Assembly: GCF_013403875.1 (NCBI RefSeq)
Contig: NZ_JACBNX010000027.1
Location: 1 to 64,000 of the forward strand
Reading direction: 5' to 3'
DNA from: Burkholderia guangdongensis
GTDB lineage: Bacteria > Pseudomonadota > Gammaproteobacteria > Burkholderiales > Burkholderiaceae
Length of the DNA stretch: 64,000 bases
Shown here: positions 16,014 through 26,420 of the stretch, piece after piece
Numbering within the stretch: the first letter of the stretch is position 1
How the letters are laid out: every line of letters starts with the position of its first letter
Program-made: the position numbers and the translations under genes
Notes under the pieces: model-generated
What the model was told of the DNA's origin: nothing
What the model saw: the letters and a program-made list of their open reading frames with translations, nothing else
Database searches by the model: none

Positions 16014-17576
16014 ATGGCAGTCAGGGCATCTCTCCTGCACTCCGTCATCGCCACTCCCCCATCCGGCAACCATCGTGTGACGGACGCGATGCGTCGTCCG
16101 ATGCTGTCCACGCTGTTCGACGACATCCGTCCGATGTTCCTGTCCGGCCTCGCGAGCGGCTTCGTCGCCGCCGTCGCGCTGCTGCGCATTCATCAGACCT
16201 GGGCGCTCGTCTGGCTCGTCGTCGATCTGTGCCTGCTCGCGGCGCGGGTCGGCATCGCGCGCGCGTACGTCGCTCACCGCGATGCCGGCGACGCCAGCGA
16301 GGATCCCGCGCAGACGTGGGCGATGCGCTACGCGCCAGTGTCGCTCGCGGCGTGCCTGCTGCTCGGCCTCGGCGCGATGGGCTGCGTCGCGTCCCCGGAC
16401 GTCGAGCTCGGCACGCTGTCGGTGATGGTCGCGGGCGGCGTGTTCGGCGGGATCGCGTCGCGCAACGCGGCGCTGCCCCGCCTCGCGCTGTCGCAGATCA
16501 CGCTCGGCACGCTGCCGATCGGCGTCGGCGCGCTGCTGTGCATGCGTCCCGGCGCGTGGATCCTGCTGCCGCCGCTCGCGATCTATCTCGCCGCGATGCG
16601 CACGGTCGTCCAGCGCCACTACCGCGTGCTCGTCGCGCTGATGGCGACGCGGCAGCGCAACGCGGAGCTCGCCGCGCGCTTCGACGCCGCGCTGACCCAC
16701 ATGCCGCACGGCCTTTTGATGATCGACGCCCAGCAGCGCGTGATCGTCGCGAACCCGCGCACCGCGCAGCTTTTCGGCTCCGGGCAGGGCATCGCGTTCG
16801 GCACGCCGTTCGCGGATCTCGTCGCGACGCTCGGCGCGGACCGCGTGGCCGAACCGGGCGCGACCGATCTCCGGACGCGCTGCGGCGCGTGGCTCGGCCG
16901 CGAGCCGGCGCCGCTCGAGATCACGCTCGCCGACGGCCGCCAGCTCGAGCTGACCCGCCATCAGGTGCCCGACGGCAGCGCGGTGATCATCGTCGAGGAC
17001 GTGACCGCGCGCCGGCGTGCCGAGCGCGACATCCGTCATCTCGCGCGGCACGACGCGCTGACCGGGCTGCCGAACCGGCATACGCTGCACGCGGAACTCA
17101 AGCGGCTGCTCGCGCGGCGCGCAAAGCGCCGCGGCGGCGCGCTCGCGGTGATGTATCTGGATCTCGACGGCTTCAAGCCGATCAACGACACGTTCGGCCA
17201 TCATGCGGGCGACGACGTGCTCACGCAGGTCGCCGTGCGCCTCGCGAAGACGCTGCAGCACGGCGAGCTCGCGGCGCGCGTCGGCGGCGACGAGTTCGTG
17301 GTCGTCGTCGAGGAGACGACCGCGGCAACCTGCGCACAGCTCGCCGCGCAGATCATCGGGCAGATTTCGGCGCCGTACGCGCTGCCGATCGGCACGACGG
17401 CCGAGCTCGGCGTCAGCATCGGGATCGCGCTCGACGGCGGCGTCGAGACGCCCGACGATCTGCTGAAGCAGGCCGACCGCGCGCTGTACGACGCGAAGTC
17501 GTCCGGCAAGGGCGTCTATCGCTTCTATGCCGCGCCACGTGCGTCGACCGGCGGCGTCACGTTACATGTTCCGTAA
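16014..17576 (+). CDS. membrane diguanylate cyclase (PAS-GGDEF)
   Basis: The product makes cyclic di-GMP from two GTP. Of 520 residues, the N-terminal part (about 35-190) has five or six membrane helices. A PAS-like sensory domain follows (DAALTHMPHGLLMIDA onward). The C-terminal GGDEF domain begins HDALTGLPNRH and has an intact GGDEF active site (RVGGDEF). The RxxD inhibitory site expected just upstream is absent (HGEL there), so product feedback may be lost. No EAL domain is fused. The ATG at 16014 has GAGG about 10 bases upstream; a start near 16089 is also possible. Confidence 0.85.
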   Translation: MAVRASLLHSVIATPPSGNHRVTDAMRRPMLSTLFDDIRPMFLSGLASGFVAAVALLRIHQTWALVWLVVDLCLLAARVGIARAYVAHRDAGDASEDPAQTWAMRYAPVSLAACLLLGLGAMGCVASPDVELGTLSVMVAGGVFGGIASRNAALPRLALSQITLGTLPIGVGALLCMRPGAWILLPPLAIYLAAMRTVVQRHYRVLVALMATRQRNAELAARFDAALTHMPHGLLMIDAQQRVIVANPRTAQLFGSGQGIAFGTPFADLVATLGADRVAEPGATDLRTRCGAWLGREPAPLEITLADGRQLELTRHQVPDGSAVIIVEDVTARRRAERDIRHLARHDALTGLPNRHTLHAELKRLLARRAKRRGGALAVMYLDLDGFKPINDTFGHHAGDDVLTQVAVRLAKTLQHGELAARVGGDEFVVVVEETTAATCAQLAAQIIGQISAPYALPIGTTAELGVSIGIALDGGVETPDDLLKQADRALYDAKSSGKGVYRFYAAPRASTGGVTLHVP

Positions 17577-17647
17577 CATCGCGGCAAAATTTGCGTGATG
17601 TTACGTCGAGGACACCGGCAAAAACGACACGCGGCCGGTGATTCAAG

Positions 17648-17695
17648 CCCTGGCACTCTTATTGCTGCTCCCTGGGAAAACGCAGTGCCAGGGAG
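17648..17695 (+). promoter_or_regulatory. hairpin leader that can mask the ribosome site
   Basis: CCCTGGCACT (17648-17657) pairs perfectly with AGTGCCAGGG (17684-17693), covering most of the Shine-Dalgarno AGGGAG (17690-17695) of the next gene. The loop also contains CTCCCT (17668-17673), an exact complement of that AGGGAG. The leader thus has two alternative anti-ribosome-site segments, as in riboregulated or thermosensor leaders. Confidence 0.5.
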
Positions 17696-17701
17696 CGCAA
17701 C

Positions 17702-17974
17702 ATGGACATTCTCGAAGTTTTCAGCCCGGGTCGCCTCGGCGATCGCGTGAACGTGATCGACGGCGCATCGCTGATCCGCCGACTGAAGTCCGACCGCCCC
17801 ACCGCGCCGATGGGCGCGGCGCGCGTCTCGAATCCGCCGCTGACGCTGTACGGCGCGTACCGTCAGGGCGTGGCCGACTACACGACGAATCGCGCGAATC
17901 CGTACAGCGCGGGCAGCCGTCTGTGGGCGGTCTGGGAAGAAGGACGTATCGAGGCTGAAACGCGGTACGTGTAA
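17702..17974 (+). CDS. 90-residue orphan protein
   Basis: No known domain is recognised. The protein is soluble, with no signal peptide or membrane helix, and starts MDILEVFSPGRLGDRV. It is moderately basic with a C-terminal aromatic/acidic stretch (LWAVWEEGRIEAETRYV). AGGGAG lies 6 bases before the ATG, but it can be masked by a 10-bp hairpin. Codon use is normal for the region, which supports real coding. It stands alone between the diguanylate cyclase and a deacylase gene. Confidence 0.6.
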   Translation: MDILEVFSPGRLGDRVNVIDGASLIRRLKSDRPTAPMGAARVSNPPLTLYGAYRQGVADYTTNRANPYSAGSRLWAVWEEGRIEAETRYV

Positions 17975-18128
17975 CCCTGAGACGACGCTCGCCCGCGCGC
18001 AATCTCGCGCCGGCGGGCGATTCGCCGGCCGGCCGCCGCGCCGGTGCGATACAGCGCTGAAACATCGCCGGCCGCGTTTCGATCCGCCGCATGTGCGCCG
18101 ATCGTTGCCGTCGCGGTTTCCCGATAAG

Positions 18129-19190
18129 ATGACCGCGTGCCCGTTCGAAGCGCCCGCGATCATGACCGCCACGCCCCCCCAAGTCCGCAATCCGATCCAC
18201 TGCGAAATCGATCTCGACGCCGACGGCAAGCACGCGGGTTATCTGCGGCTGCCGTATTCGGTGCACCGGTCCGCGTACGGCTGGCTGCCGATTCCGATCG
18301 CGTCGATCCGCCACGGCGACGGCCCGGTCGCGCTCGTGATGGCCGGCAACCACGGCGACGAGTACGAAGGCCAGATCATCGTGTCGCAGCTGATCCGCGA
18401 GATCGAGCCCGACATGGTCGACGGGCAACTGATCCTGCTGCCGATGGCGAACTTTCCGGCGGCCGACGCGGGCCTGCGCGTGTCGCCGCTCGACGGCGGC
18501 AACCTGAACCGCAGCTTCCCCGGCGATCCGGCCGGCTCGCCGACCGCGACGATCGCGCATTTCATCGAGCACGCGCTGCTGTCGCGCGCGCAGTATCTGG
18601 TCGATCTGCATTCGGGCGGCAGCTCGCTGCTCTATCGCGGCGGCAACATGCTCGCGATCGATCCGCTCGACGCCGACGAAGCCGCGCGCCTCAACGCGCT
18701 GCTCGTCGCATTCGGGTTGCCGAATGCGCTGCTGCATGCGCCGAACCCCGTGCATTCGGCGTCGGCCGCGCGCCGCCAGCGTGCGATCTCGATCGTCACC
18801 GAGCTCGGCGGCGCCGGGATGGCCGACCCGTCGCTGATCCGTCTCGGCCGCCACGGATTGCTGCACTACCTCGGCTTCATCGGGCTGCTGCGCGGCCCGC
18901 TCGTGCCGAACGCGCCGCCGGGGCTCACGCGCTTCATGCGTGTCGACGGCGATCGTCATTTCGTCTACGCCTACGAGCGCGGCCTGTACGAGCCGCTCGT
19001 CGAGCTCGGCGATCAGGTGCGCGCCGGACAGCCGGCCGCGCGGATCCACTTCCCCGACACGCCGCTGCGCGAGCCGGCACTGTGCCGCTTCATCGGCGAC
19101 GGCGAAGTCGTCTGCAAGCGCGTGCCCGCGCAGGTGCAGCGCGGCGACTGCCTGTTCCAGCTCGCGGAGCCGACCGCGCCGCCGGCGTGA
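18129..19190 (+). CDS. succinylglutamate desuccinylase/aspartoacylase-family zinc deacylase
   Basis: A zinc hydrolase of about 353 residues from the M14-like AstE/AspA/DoeB family, which removes acyl groups from N-acyl amino acids. The metal ligands are visible in GNHGDEYEG (His and Glu) and DLHSGG (second His). The LNRSFPG motif contains the substrate-binding Arg. The family's substrates range from succinylglutamate to N-acetyl-diaminobutyrate; no ast or ectoine genes lie nearby, so the substrate is open. Starts at 18129 or 18162 are both plausible; neither has a strong ribosome site. Confidence 0.8.
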   Translation: MTACPFEAPAIMTATPPQVRNPIHCEIDLDADGKHAGYLRLPYSVHRSAYGWLPIPIASIRHGDGPVALVMAGNHGDEYEGQIIVSQLIREIEPDMVDGQLILLPMANFPAADAGLRVSPLDGGNLNRSFPGDPAGSPTATIAHFIEHALLSRAQYLVDLHSGGSSLLYRGGNMLAIDPLDADEAARLNALLVAFGLPNALLHAPNPVHSASAARRQRAISIVTELGGAGMADPSLIRLGRHGLLHYLGFIGLLRGPLVPNAPPGLTRFMRVDGDRHFVYAYERGLYEPLVELGDQVRAGQPAARIHFPDTPLREPALCRFIGDGEVVCKRVPAQVQRGDCLFQLAEPTAPPA

Positions 19191-19305
19191 GCCGTTCATC
19201 CCTGGGGTAAAGAAAATCGCCGGCGATCCGTTAATGCGGGCACGACACGTGTATTCGTCCGCCCGTTTCCCCAATCGGCCATCGCCCTCGCGCAAAAGGA
19301 TCCCC

Positions 19306-20940
19306 GTGAAATTCGCCAGAGTGTCCATCAAAACCAAACTGCTCGGCGGCTTCGGCGTGCTCGCCATGCTCGTGCTGCTCGTGTCCGGCATGGCGCTGAA
19401 GTCGCTGTCCGATGCGAACGACCAGTTCTCCCATTATCTGAACGGCATCCGTGCGCGCACGGCCGTGGTCGAGCAGATCCGCACCGCGGTCGACCGTCGT
19501 GCGATCGCCGCGCGCAACCTCGTGCTCGTCGACACGCCGGCCGATGTCGACGTCGAACTCGGCGAGGTGCGTCGCGCGCATCAGGACGTCCAGGAGAATC
19601 TCGCGAAGCTGAAGGACATGATCGCGAAGGCCGACGACGCGACCGACCGCGCCCGCGCGCTCGTGGCCGACATCGCCAGCATCGAGGAGCGCTACGGGCC
19701 GGTCGCGCTCAACATCGTCGAACTCGCGCGCACCGGCAAGCACGAGGCCGCGATTGCCGATATCAACATGAACTGCCGCCCGCTGCTCGCGCAACTCGTG
19801 CGCGCGACCCAGGCCTATACGACGTACACGCACGAACGCGAGATCACGATCGCGCAGCAGTTCGCCGATCGCTACACGACCGCGCGCGACGTGCTGATCG
19901 GAATCAGCGCATTCGCGATCCTGCTCGCGGTTGTCGGCGGGATGTGGCTCACGCGGGCGATCACGGCGCCGCTCGGCACAGCGGTCGACGTTGCGCGCAC
20001 GGTCGCCGAAGGCGATCTCGGCAGCCGCATCGACGTGCGCGGCAACGACGAGACGCGCGACCTGCTCGAAGCACTCGACGCGATGAACGCGAAGCTCATC
20101 GACATCGTCGGCCGCGTGCGCGATTCGTCGGGCAGCATCGCGACCGCGGTCGGCGAGATCGCGTCGGGCAACATCGACCTGAGCCAGCGCACCGAGGAGC
20201 AGGCGGCGTCGCTGCAGGAAACGGCCGCGACGATGGAGGAATTCACGTCGACCGTGCGCCTGAATGCGGAAAACGCGCAGCAGGCGAGCTCGCTCGCCGC
20301 GAACGCGTCGGACGTCGCGCTGCGCGGCAGCGACGTGGTCGGCCGCGTCGTCGACACGATGACCGAGATCGGCCATCGCTCCGCGAAGATCGCGGACATC
20401 ACCGGTATCATCGAAGGGATCGCGTTCCAGACGAACATCCTCGCGCTGAATGCGGCCGTCGAAGCGGCGCGCGCGGGCGAACAGGGCCGCGGCTTCGCGG
20501 TCGTCGCGAGCGAGGTGCGCAGCCTCGCGCAGCGCTCGTCGACCGCCGCGAAGGAGATCAAGGAGCTGATCACCGCGTCCGTGCAGACGATTCGCGACGG
20601 CTCGACGCTCGCAGGTGAAGCCGGCAAGACGATGGCCGAAGTCACGCAGGCGGTCGCGCGCGTGACCGACATCATGGGCGAGATCGCGGCCGCGTCGGCC
20701 GAGCAGAGCCGCGGCATCGACCAGGTCAACCTGACGATCACGCAGATGGATCAGACGACTCAGCAGAACGCGGCGCTCGTCGAGCAGGCCGCGGCTGCGT
20801 CGAAATCGCTCGAGGCGCAGGGGCGCGAACTCGGCGAAACGGTCGCGGCGTTCCGGATGCCGGGCGGCGCGCGGGCGCGCAATCACGCACATGACGCCGT
20901 GGCAAACGGCGCGCCGGGCTGGCAGCCAGCCATCGCGTAA
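19306..20940 (+). CDS. methyl-accepting chemotaxis protein (Tar/Tsr type)
   Basis: A 544-residue chemoreceptor. It has TM1 (about residues 12-32), a periplasmic four-helix sensor domain (about 33-190), TM2 (VLIGISAFAILLAVVGG), a HAMP domain, and the long cytoplasmic coiled coil. The signalling tip is strictly conserved (EAARAGEQGRGFAVVASEVR). Methylation helices surround it. No C-terminal CheR-tether pentapeptide is seen (it ends GWQPAIA). The GTG at 19306 is used because AAAGGA lies 5-6 bases upstream and the TM1 segment follows directly. Confidence 0.92.
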   Translation: MKFARVSIKTKLLGGFGVLAMLVLLVSGMALKSLSDANDQFSHYLNGIRARTAVVEQIRTAVDRRAIAARNLVLVDTPADVDVELGEVRRAHQDVQENLAKLKDMIAKADDATDRARALVADIASIEERYGPVALNIVELARTGKHEAAIADINMNCRPLLAQLVRATQAYTTYTHEREITIAQQFADRYTTARDVLIGISAFAILLAVVGGMWLTRAITAPLGTAVDVARTVAEGDLGSRIDVRGNDETRDLLEALDAMNAKLIDIVGRVRDSSGSIATAVGEIASGNIDLSQRTEEQAASLQETAATMEEFTSTVRLNAENAQQASSLAANASDVALRGSDVVGRVVDTMTEIGHRSAKIADITGIIEGIAFQTNILALNAAVEAARAGEQGRGFAVVASEVRSLAQRSSTAAKEIKELITASVQTIRDGSTLAGEAGKTMAEVTQAVARVTDIMGEIAAASAEQSRGIDQVNLTITQMDQTTQQNAALVEQAAAASKSLEAQGRELGETVAAFRMPGGARARNHAHDAVANGAPGWQPAIA

Positions 20941-20966
20941 CGGCGCGTCGCGCGCCGCCTGAACGG

Positions 20967-20997
20967 GCCCGCCGCATCATCGCGGCGGGCTTTTTTT
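20967..20997 (+). terminator. rho-independent terminator after the chemoreceptor gene
   Basis: GCCCGCCGC (20967-20975) and GCGGCGGGC (20982-20990) form a perfect 9-bp stem, followed directly by seven T. Confidence 0.92.
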
Positions 20998-21109
20998 CTT
21001 ATTTTTTTTGTGCGATGTGAGATAAATACCCGCGAAATCACGGCGAAATGCGGACTTTTAAAACCGACGAATGCCGAGTATCCTGAAAAAACACTTATCA
21101 GGAGAACGG

Positions 21110-22516
21110 GTGAGTCGTCTCGTCATCGTCTCGAATCGTATTGCCGATCCTCGCAAGGCCGCGGCCGGCGGGCTTGCCGTGGCGGTCAAGGACAGCCTGC
21201 AGGAAACGGGCGGCGTATGGTTCGGCTGGAGCGGCAAGCTGCGCGACGCAGGCAACGACGCGACCCATCGCGGCGACGGCGTGCAGGTGCAGACGGTCGG
21301 CGGCATCCAGCTCGCGACGATCGATCTCGACCCGCGCGACTACGACGCGTACTACCTCGGCTACTCGAACAACGTGCTGTGGCCGGTGTTCCACTACCGC
21401 CTCGATCTCGCGCAGTTCGACCGCCGTTTCGCGGACGGTTATCGCCGCGTGAACCAGCTGTTCGCGCGCAAACTGTACCCGCTGCTACGGCCCGACGACA
21501 TCGTCTGGGTCCACGACTATCAGCTGATTCCGCTCGCGGCCGAGTTGCGTGCGATGGGCTGCACGAATCCGATCGGCTTCTTCCTGCACATTCCGATGCC
21601 GCCGCTGCCGATCATGGCGGCGATCCCGGAACACGAATGGCTGATGCGCTCGCTGTTCGCGTACGACCTCGTTGGCTTCCAGACCGAAGCGGACCTGCTG
21701 CACTTCGAGCAGTACGTCGAAGCGGAGGCCGGCGCCGCGCGTCTGCCGAACGGCCGGCTGCGCGCGTTCGGACGCACGCTGTCGGCAGGCGCGTTCCCGA
21801 TCGGCATCAACGTCGACGAATTCGCGGCGCTTGCCGGCGATCGCGACGGCATCGCGATGTTCGATCGGATGCGCGACGAGTATTCGCGGCGTCAACTGCT
21901 CGTCGGCGTCGATCGGCTCGACTACACGAAAGGGTTGCCGCAGCGCGTGCATGCATTTCGCGAGTTGCTCGAACGATATCCGGAGAACCGCAGCCGCGCG
22001 ACGCTGATCCAGATCGCCGCGCCGAGCCGCGAGAACCTCGGTGCGTATGACGACCTGCGGCGCGAGATGGACAGCCTGTGCGGCGCGATCAACGGCGATT
22101 ACGGCGAGCTCGAATGGATGCCGATGCGCTATATCCACCGCACGGTCGCGCGCAAGCGGCTGCCGGGGCTCTATCGCGCGAGCCGCGTCGCGCTCGTCAC
22201 GCCGCTGCGCGACGGGATGAATCTCGTGGCCAAGGAGTTTCTCGCCGCGCAGGACGAAACGGATCCGGGCGTGCTCGTGCTGTCGCGCTTCGCGGGCGCG
22301 GCCGAGCAGATGAAGGAGGCGCTGCTCGTGAATCCGTACGACACGCAGGGCACCGCGCAGGCGATCCAGCGTGCGCTCGCGATGCCGCTCGACGAGCGCC
22401 GGCAGCGTTACACGGCGCTAATGGCGACGATCCGCAAGTACGACGTGCACTGGTGGCGCACGCGTTTTCTCGATGCGCTCGCCGACGCGTCGGAGGCGGC
22501 CGTCGCGCAGCCGTGA
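21110..22516 (+). CDS. otsA: trehalose-6-phosphate synthase
   Basis: OtsA joins UDP-glucose and glucose-6-phosphate to trehalose-6-phosphate, for osmoprotection. The 468-residue protein is a GT20 retaining glycosyltransferase. It has the N-terminal RLVIVSNR, the SNNVLWPVFHY and WVHDYQLIPLA substrate loops, HIPMPP, the phosphate-binding VDRLDYTKGL, and the nucleotide-sugar motif LRDGMNLVAKEF. The GTG at 21110 follows GGAG closely and aligns with the family start; the in-frame ATG at 21071 would add 13 residues without a ribosome site. The phosphatase gene otsB is not adjacent. Confidence 0.94.
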   Translation: MSRLVIVSNRIADPRKAAAGGLAVAVKDSLQETGGVWFGWSGKLRDAGNDATHRGDGVQVQTVGGIQLATIDLDPRDYDAYYLGYSNNVLWPVFHYRLDLAQFDRRFADGYRRVNQLFARKLYPLLRPDDIVWVHDYQLIPLAAELRAMGCTNPIGFFLHIPMPPLPIMAAIPEHEWLMRSLFAYDLVGFQTEADLLHFEQYVEAEAGAARLPNGRLRAFGRTLSAGAFPIGINVDEFAALAGDRDGIAMFDRMRDEYSRRQLLVGVDRLDYTKGLPQRVHAFRELLERYPENRSRATLIQIAAPSRENLGAYDDLRREMDSLCGAINGDYGELEWMPMRYIHRTVARKRLPGLYRASRVALVTPLRDGMNLVAKEFLAAQDETDPGVLVLSRFAGAAEQMKEALLVNPYDTQGTAQAIQRALAMPLDERRQRYTALMATIRKYDVHWWRTRFLDALADASEAAVAQP

Positions 22517-22563
22517 AGCGCGCCGCGCGGCCGGGGCTCGCGCCCCGCCGCGCGCGCTTGCCG

Positions 22564-24429
<1,866 letters not shown>

Positions 24430-24944
24430 GAGCGTGTCTCCGGAACTAGGGGATCAGAATCGGGGAAACGGGCGTGACCCGTCGAATGAAAGAAGCGGGA
24501 GGCATGCGGACGGGATGCAGGCGGCATCGGTGGCGCGCACGACGGGGCGCGCGAGACGGTCTCGTGTCGGAGCCGTGATGCGGACTGAAGGAGGGATGAT
24601 CTCGTTTGAGGGCGCGAACGCGAGTTTCGCCATGCATGCAACCTGCCGTACACCTATATGCCGGGCAGCATACCACCCCGAAAATATCGGCGACGTTGCG
24701 ATGCAACATGCTTAGTGCGCAAAAAATCCCCATTCCGGTGCGCGATTTTTGCTCGAAAGACAACTGCCGCGCCGCGTGGCGACCGCCTCAAAGGACCGCC
24801 CGGCAAGGGTTTCGGACGGGCCGTCCGCATCGCGGACAGCGCGACTGCACGACAAGCGCGTCGCGCGATCTCGCACAATCGCCGTCCGGCTAGTGCTGCA
24901 AACCCTGACGCACCTTTTCAAGTCCGAAGCGTGAACCGGGCGCG
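24430..24944. other. 515-base spacer upstream of pckG
   Basis: This spacer holds the pckG leader and promoter and the 3' side of the dioxygenase gene. It contains a near-perfect AT-rich dyad, GCAAAAAATC (24719-24728) with GATTTTTGC (24744-24752), inside a GTGCGC direct repeat, which could be a regulator site. I see no convincing gene or RNA. Confidence 0.4.
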
Positions 24945-26168
24945 TCAGCCCGCGCCGCGCGCCTGCGCGAGCGCGGCGAGATTGCCTTCGCCGAAGCCGT
25001 GATGGCCGCGGCGCTGCACGATCTCGAAGAAGATTTCGCCGGGACGGCGCTTCACGAAAGTCTGGAAAAACAGCTGCGGCACGCCGTCGTCGCCGATCTC
25101 GCCGTCGATCAGCACCGCGCGCCGGCGCAGCGCGTCGAGATCGACGCCATGGCCGGGCAGCCGTGTGTCGACCTGCTCGTAATAGCGCGGCGGCGGCTCG
25201 ATGAATTCGACGCCGTTCGCGCGCAGCGCGTCGACGCACGACAGGATGTCGTCGGTCGCGAGCGCGACGTGCTGCACGCCCTCGCCCGGATGGTCGGGCA
25301 GGTACGCGTGCATCAGCTCGGTGCGCCGCGTGCCCTCCTCGTACACCGGAATCCGCACCGCGCCGTCCGGCGACACCATCACGCGCGATTCCTCGGACAC
25401 GTGCCAGTGCGCGTCGATCTCGTGGATTTCGCGGAAATGCAGCAGATCGCGGTAGAAATCGAGCCATTCCTGCATCCGGCCCGAGCCGACCGTCTGCGTG
25501 AAGTGGTCGACGAGCGTCAGGCCCGCGCCGGCGTTGTCGAGGTCGGTGTGCGCGGTCGCGACGTCGATCGGACGGAAGTCGATGTCGAAGATCGAGATAT
25601 CGCCGACACCGCCGCGCTGGCCGTCGCGCCCGCGCCAACGGTCGACGAAGTACAGGTGCGAATCGCCGATCCCCTGGATCGCCGGAATCCGCAACTCGCC
25701 GACGCCGACCTTCTCGCCCTCGAACGCCCATGCGCCGAGCGCGATCGCGCGCTCGAACGCGCGCCGCGCGTTCGCGACGCGGATGCCGATCGCGCAGACG
25801 CCCATCCCGTATTCCTCCGCATAGCGCGCGGCGAACGAATCCGGCTCCGCGTTGATCAGGAAATTCATGCCGCCCTGCCGATACAACGTGACGGCCTTGC
25901 TGACGTGCCGCGCGATCGCCTTGAAGCCGAGCTGCTCGAAGCGCTGCGCGAGCGCCTCCGGCACCGGCGCGGCGAACTCGACGAATTCGAGGCCGGCCAT
26001 CCCGAGCGGATTGATGGCAGGGTTGGCAGGCGAATTGGCGGCCGGATTCTCAGCCGGATTCGCAGCCGGATTCGCAGCCGAATTCGCAGCCGAATTGGCG
26101 GCCGAATGGGTAGCCGGATCCGCGGCGGGCGGCGTATCGCTGGACGGGGGGGACGTGTTGCCGTGCAT
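24945..26168 (-). CDS. 4-hydroxyphenylpyruvate dioxygenase-like enzyme with repetitive N-terminal tail
   Basis: An Fe(II) dioxygenase of the vicinal-oxygen-chelate fold, 407 residues. The three iron ligands are in place: His of VDHFT (about residue 215), His of GVQHVAL and Glu of FFEIVQR. The C-terminal GFGEGN motif fits HPPD, which turns 4-hydroxyphenylpyruvate into homogentisate in tyrosine breakdown. Residues 1 to about 55 are a low-complexity Asn/Pro/Ala/Ser tail coded by nine 12-bp units, absent from typical HPPD (about 355 residues). An alternative is a related 2-oxo acid or dehydroshikimate-type enzyme of the same superfamily. A start further in, near the MAGLEF Met, would remove the tail. 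Confidence 0.8.
   Translation of the reverse strand: MHGNTSPPSSDTPPAADPATHSAANSAANSAANPAANPAENPAANSPANPAINPLGMAGLEFVEFAAPVPEALAQRFEQLGFKAIARHVSKAVTLYRQGGMNFLINAEPDSFAARYAEEYGMGVCAIGIRVANARRAFERAIALGAWAFEGEKVGVGELRIPAIQGIGDSHLYFVDRWRGRDGQRGGVGDISIFDIDFRPIDVATAHTDLDNAGAGLTLVDHFTQTVGSGRMQEWLDFYRDLLHFREIHEIDAHWHVSEESRVMVSPDGAVRIPVYEEGTRRTELMHAYLPDHPGEGVQHVALATDDILSCVDALRANGVEFIEPPPRYYEQVDTRLPGHGVDLDALRRRAVLIDGEIGDDGVPQLFFQTFVKRRPGEIFFEIVQRRGHHGFGEGNLAALAQARGAG
26017..26124. repeat. nine 12-bp tandem repeats inside the dioxygenase gene
   Basis: Units of the type GCCGGATTCGCA run without frameshift from 26017 to 26124 (two exact copies at 26053-26076, the others with one to several changes). They encode repeated Ala-Asn-Pro/Ser-Ala blocks on the minus strand. 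Because the unit is a multiple of three, copy-number change keeps the frame. Confidence 0.85.
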
Positions 26169-26420
26169 TCCTGTAGTCTCCGGACGAGCGGGGTCGATTC
26201 TCCTGCGCGCGCGGCGGGCTGTCGAGCCCATACCGCGACGTTTTCGAGATTTTAACCAAATCGTTCAGACCGCACATCCCGGCCGAACGGCCAACGCCGG
26301 CGCGGCGCCCGGTGCTGCCCCGATCTGCGGGCGATCATCGCACGAACCGAACTTCTCCGCCGGTGCGCCACCGATGGCATCATATGGGCCTACGTCAAGC
26401 CAACGATACGTCCCCATATC

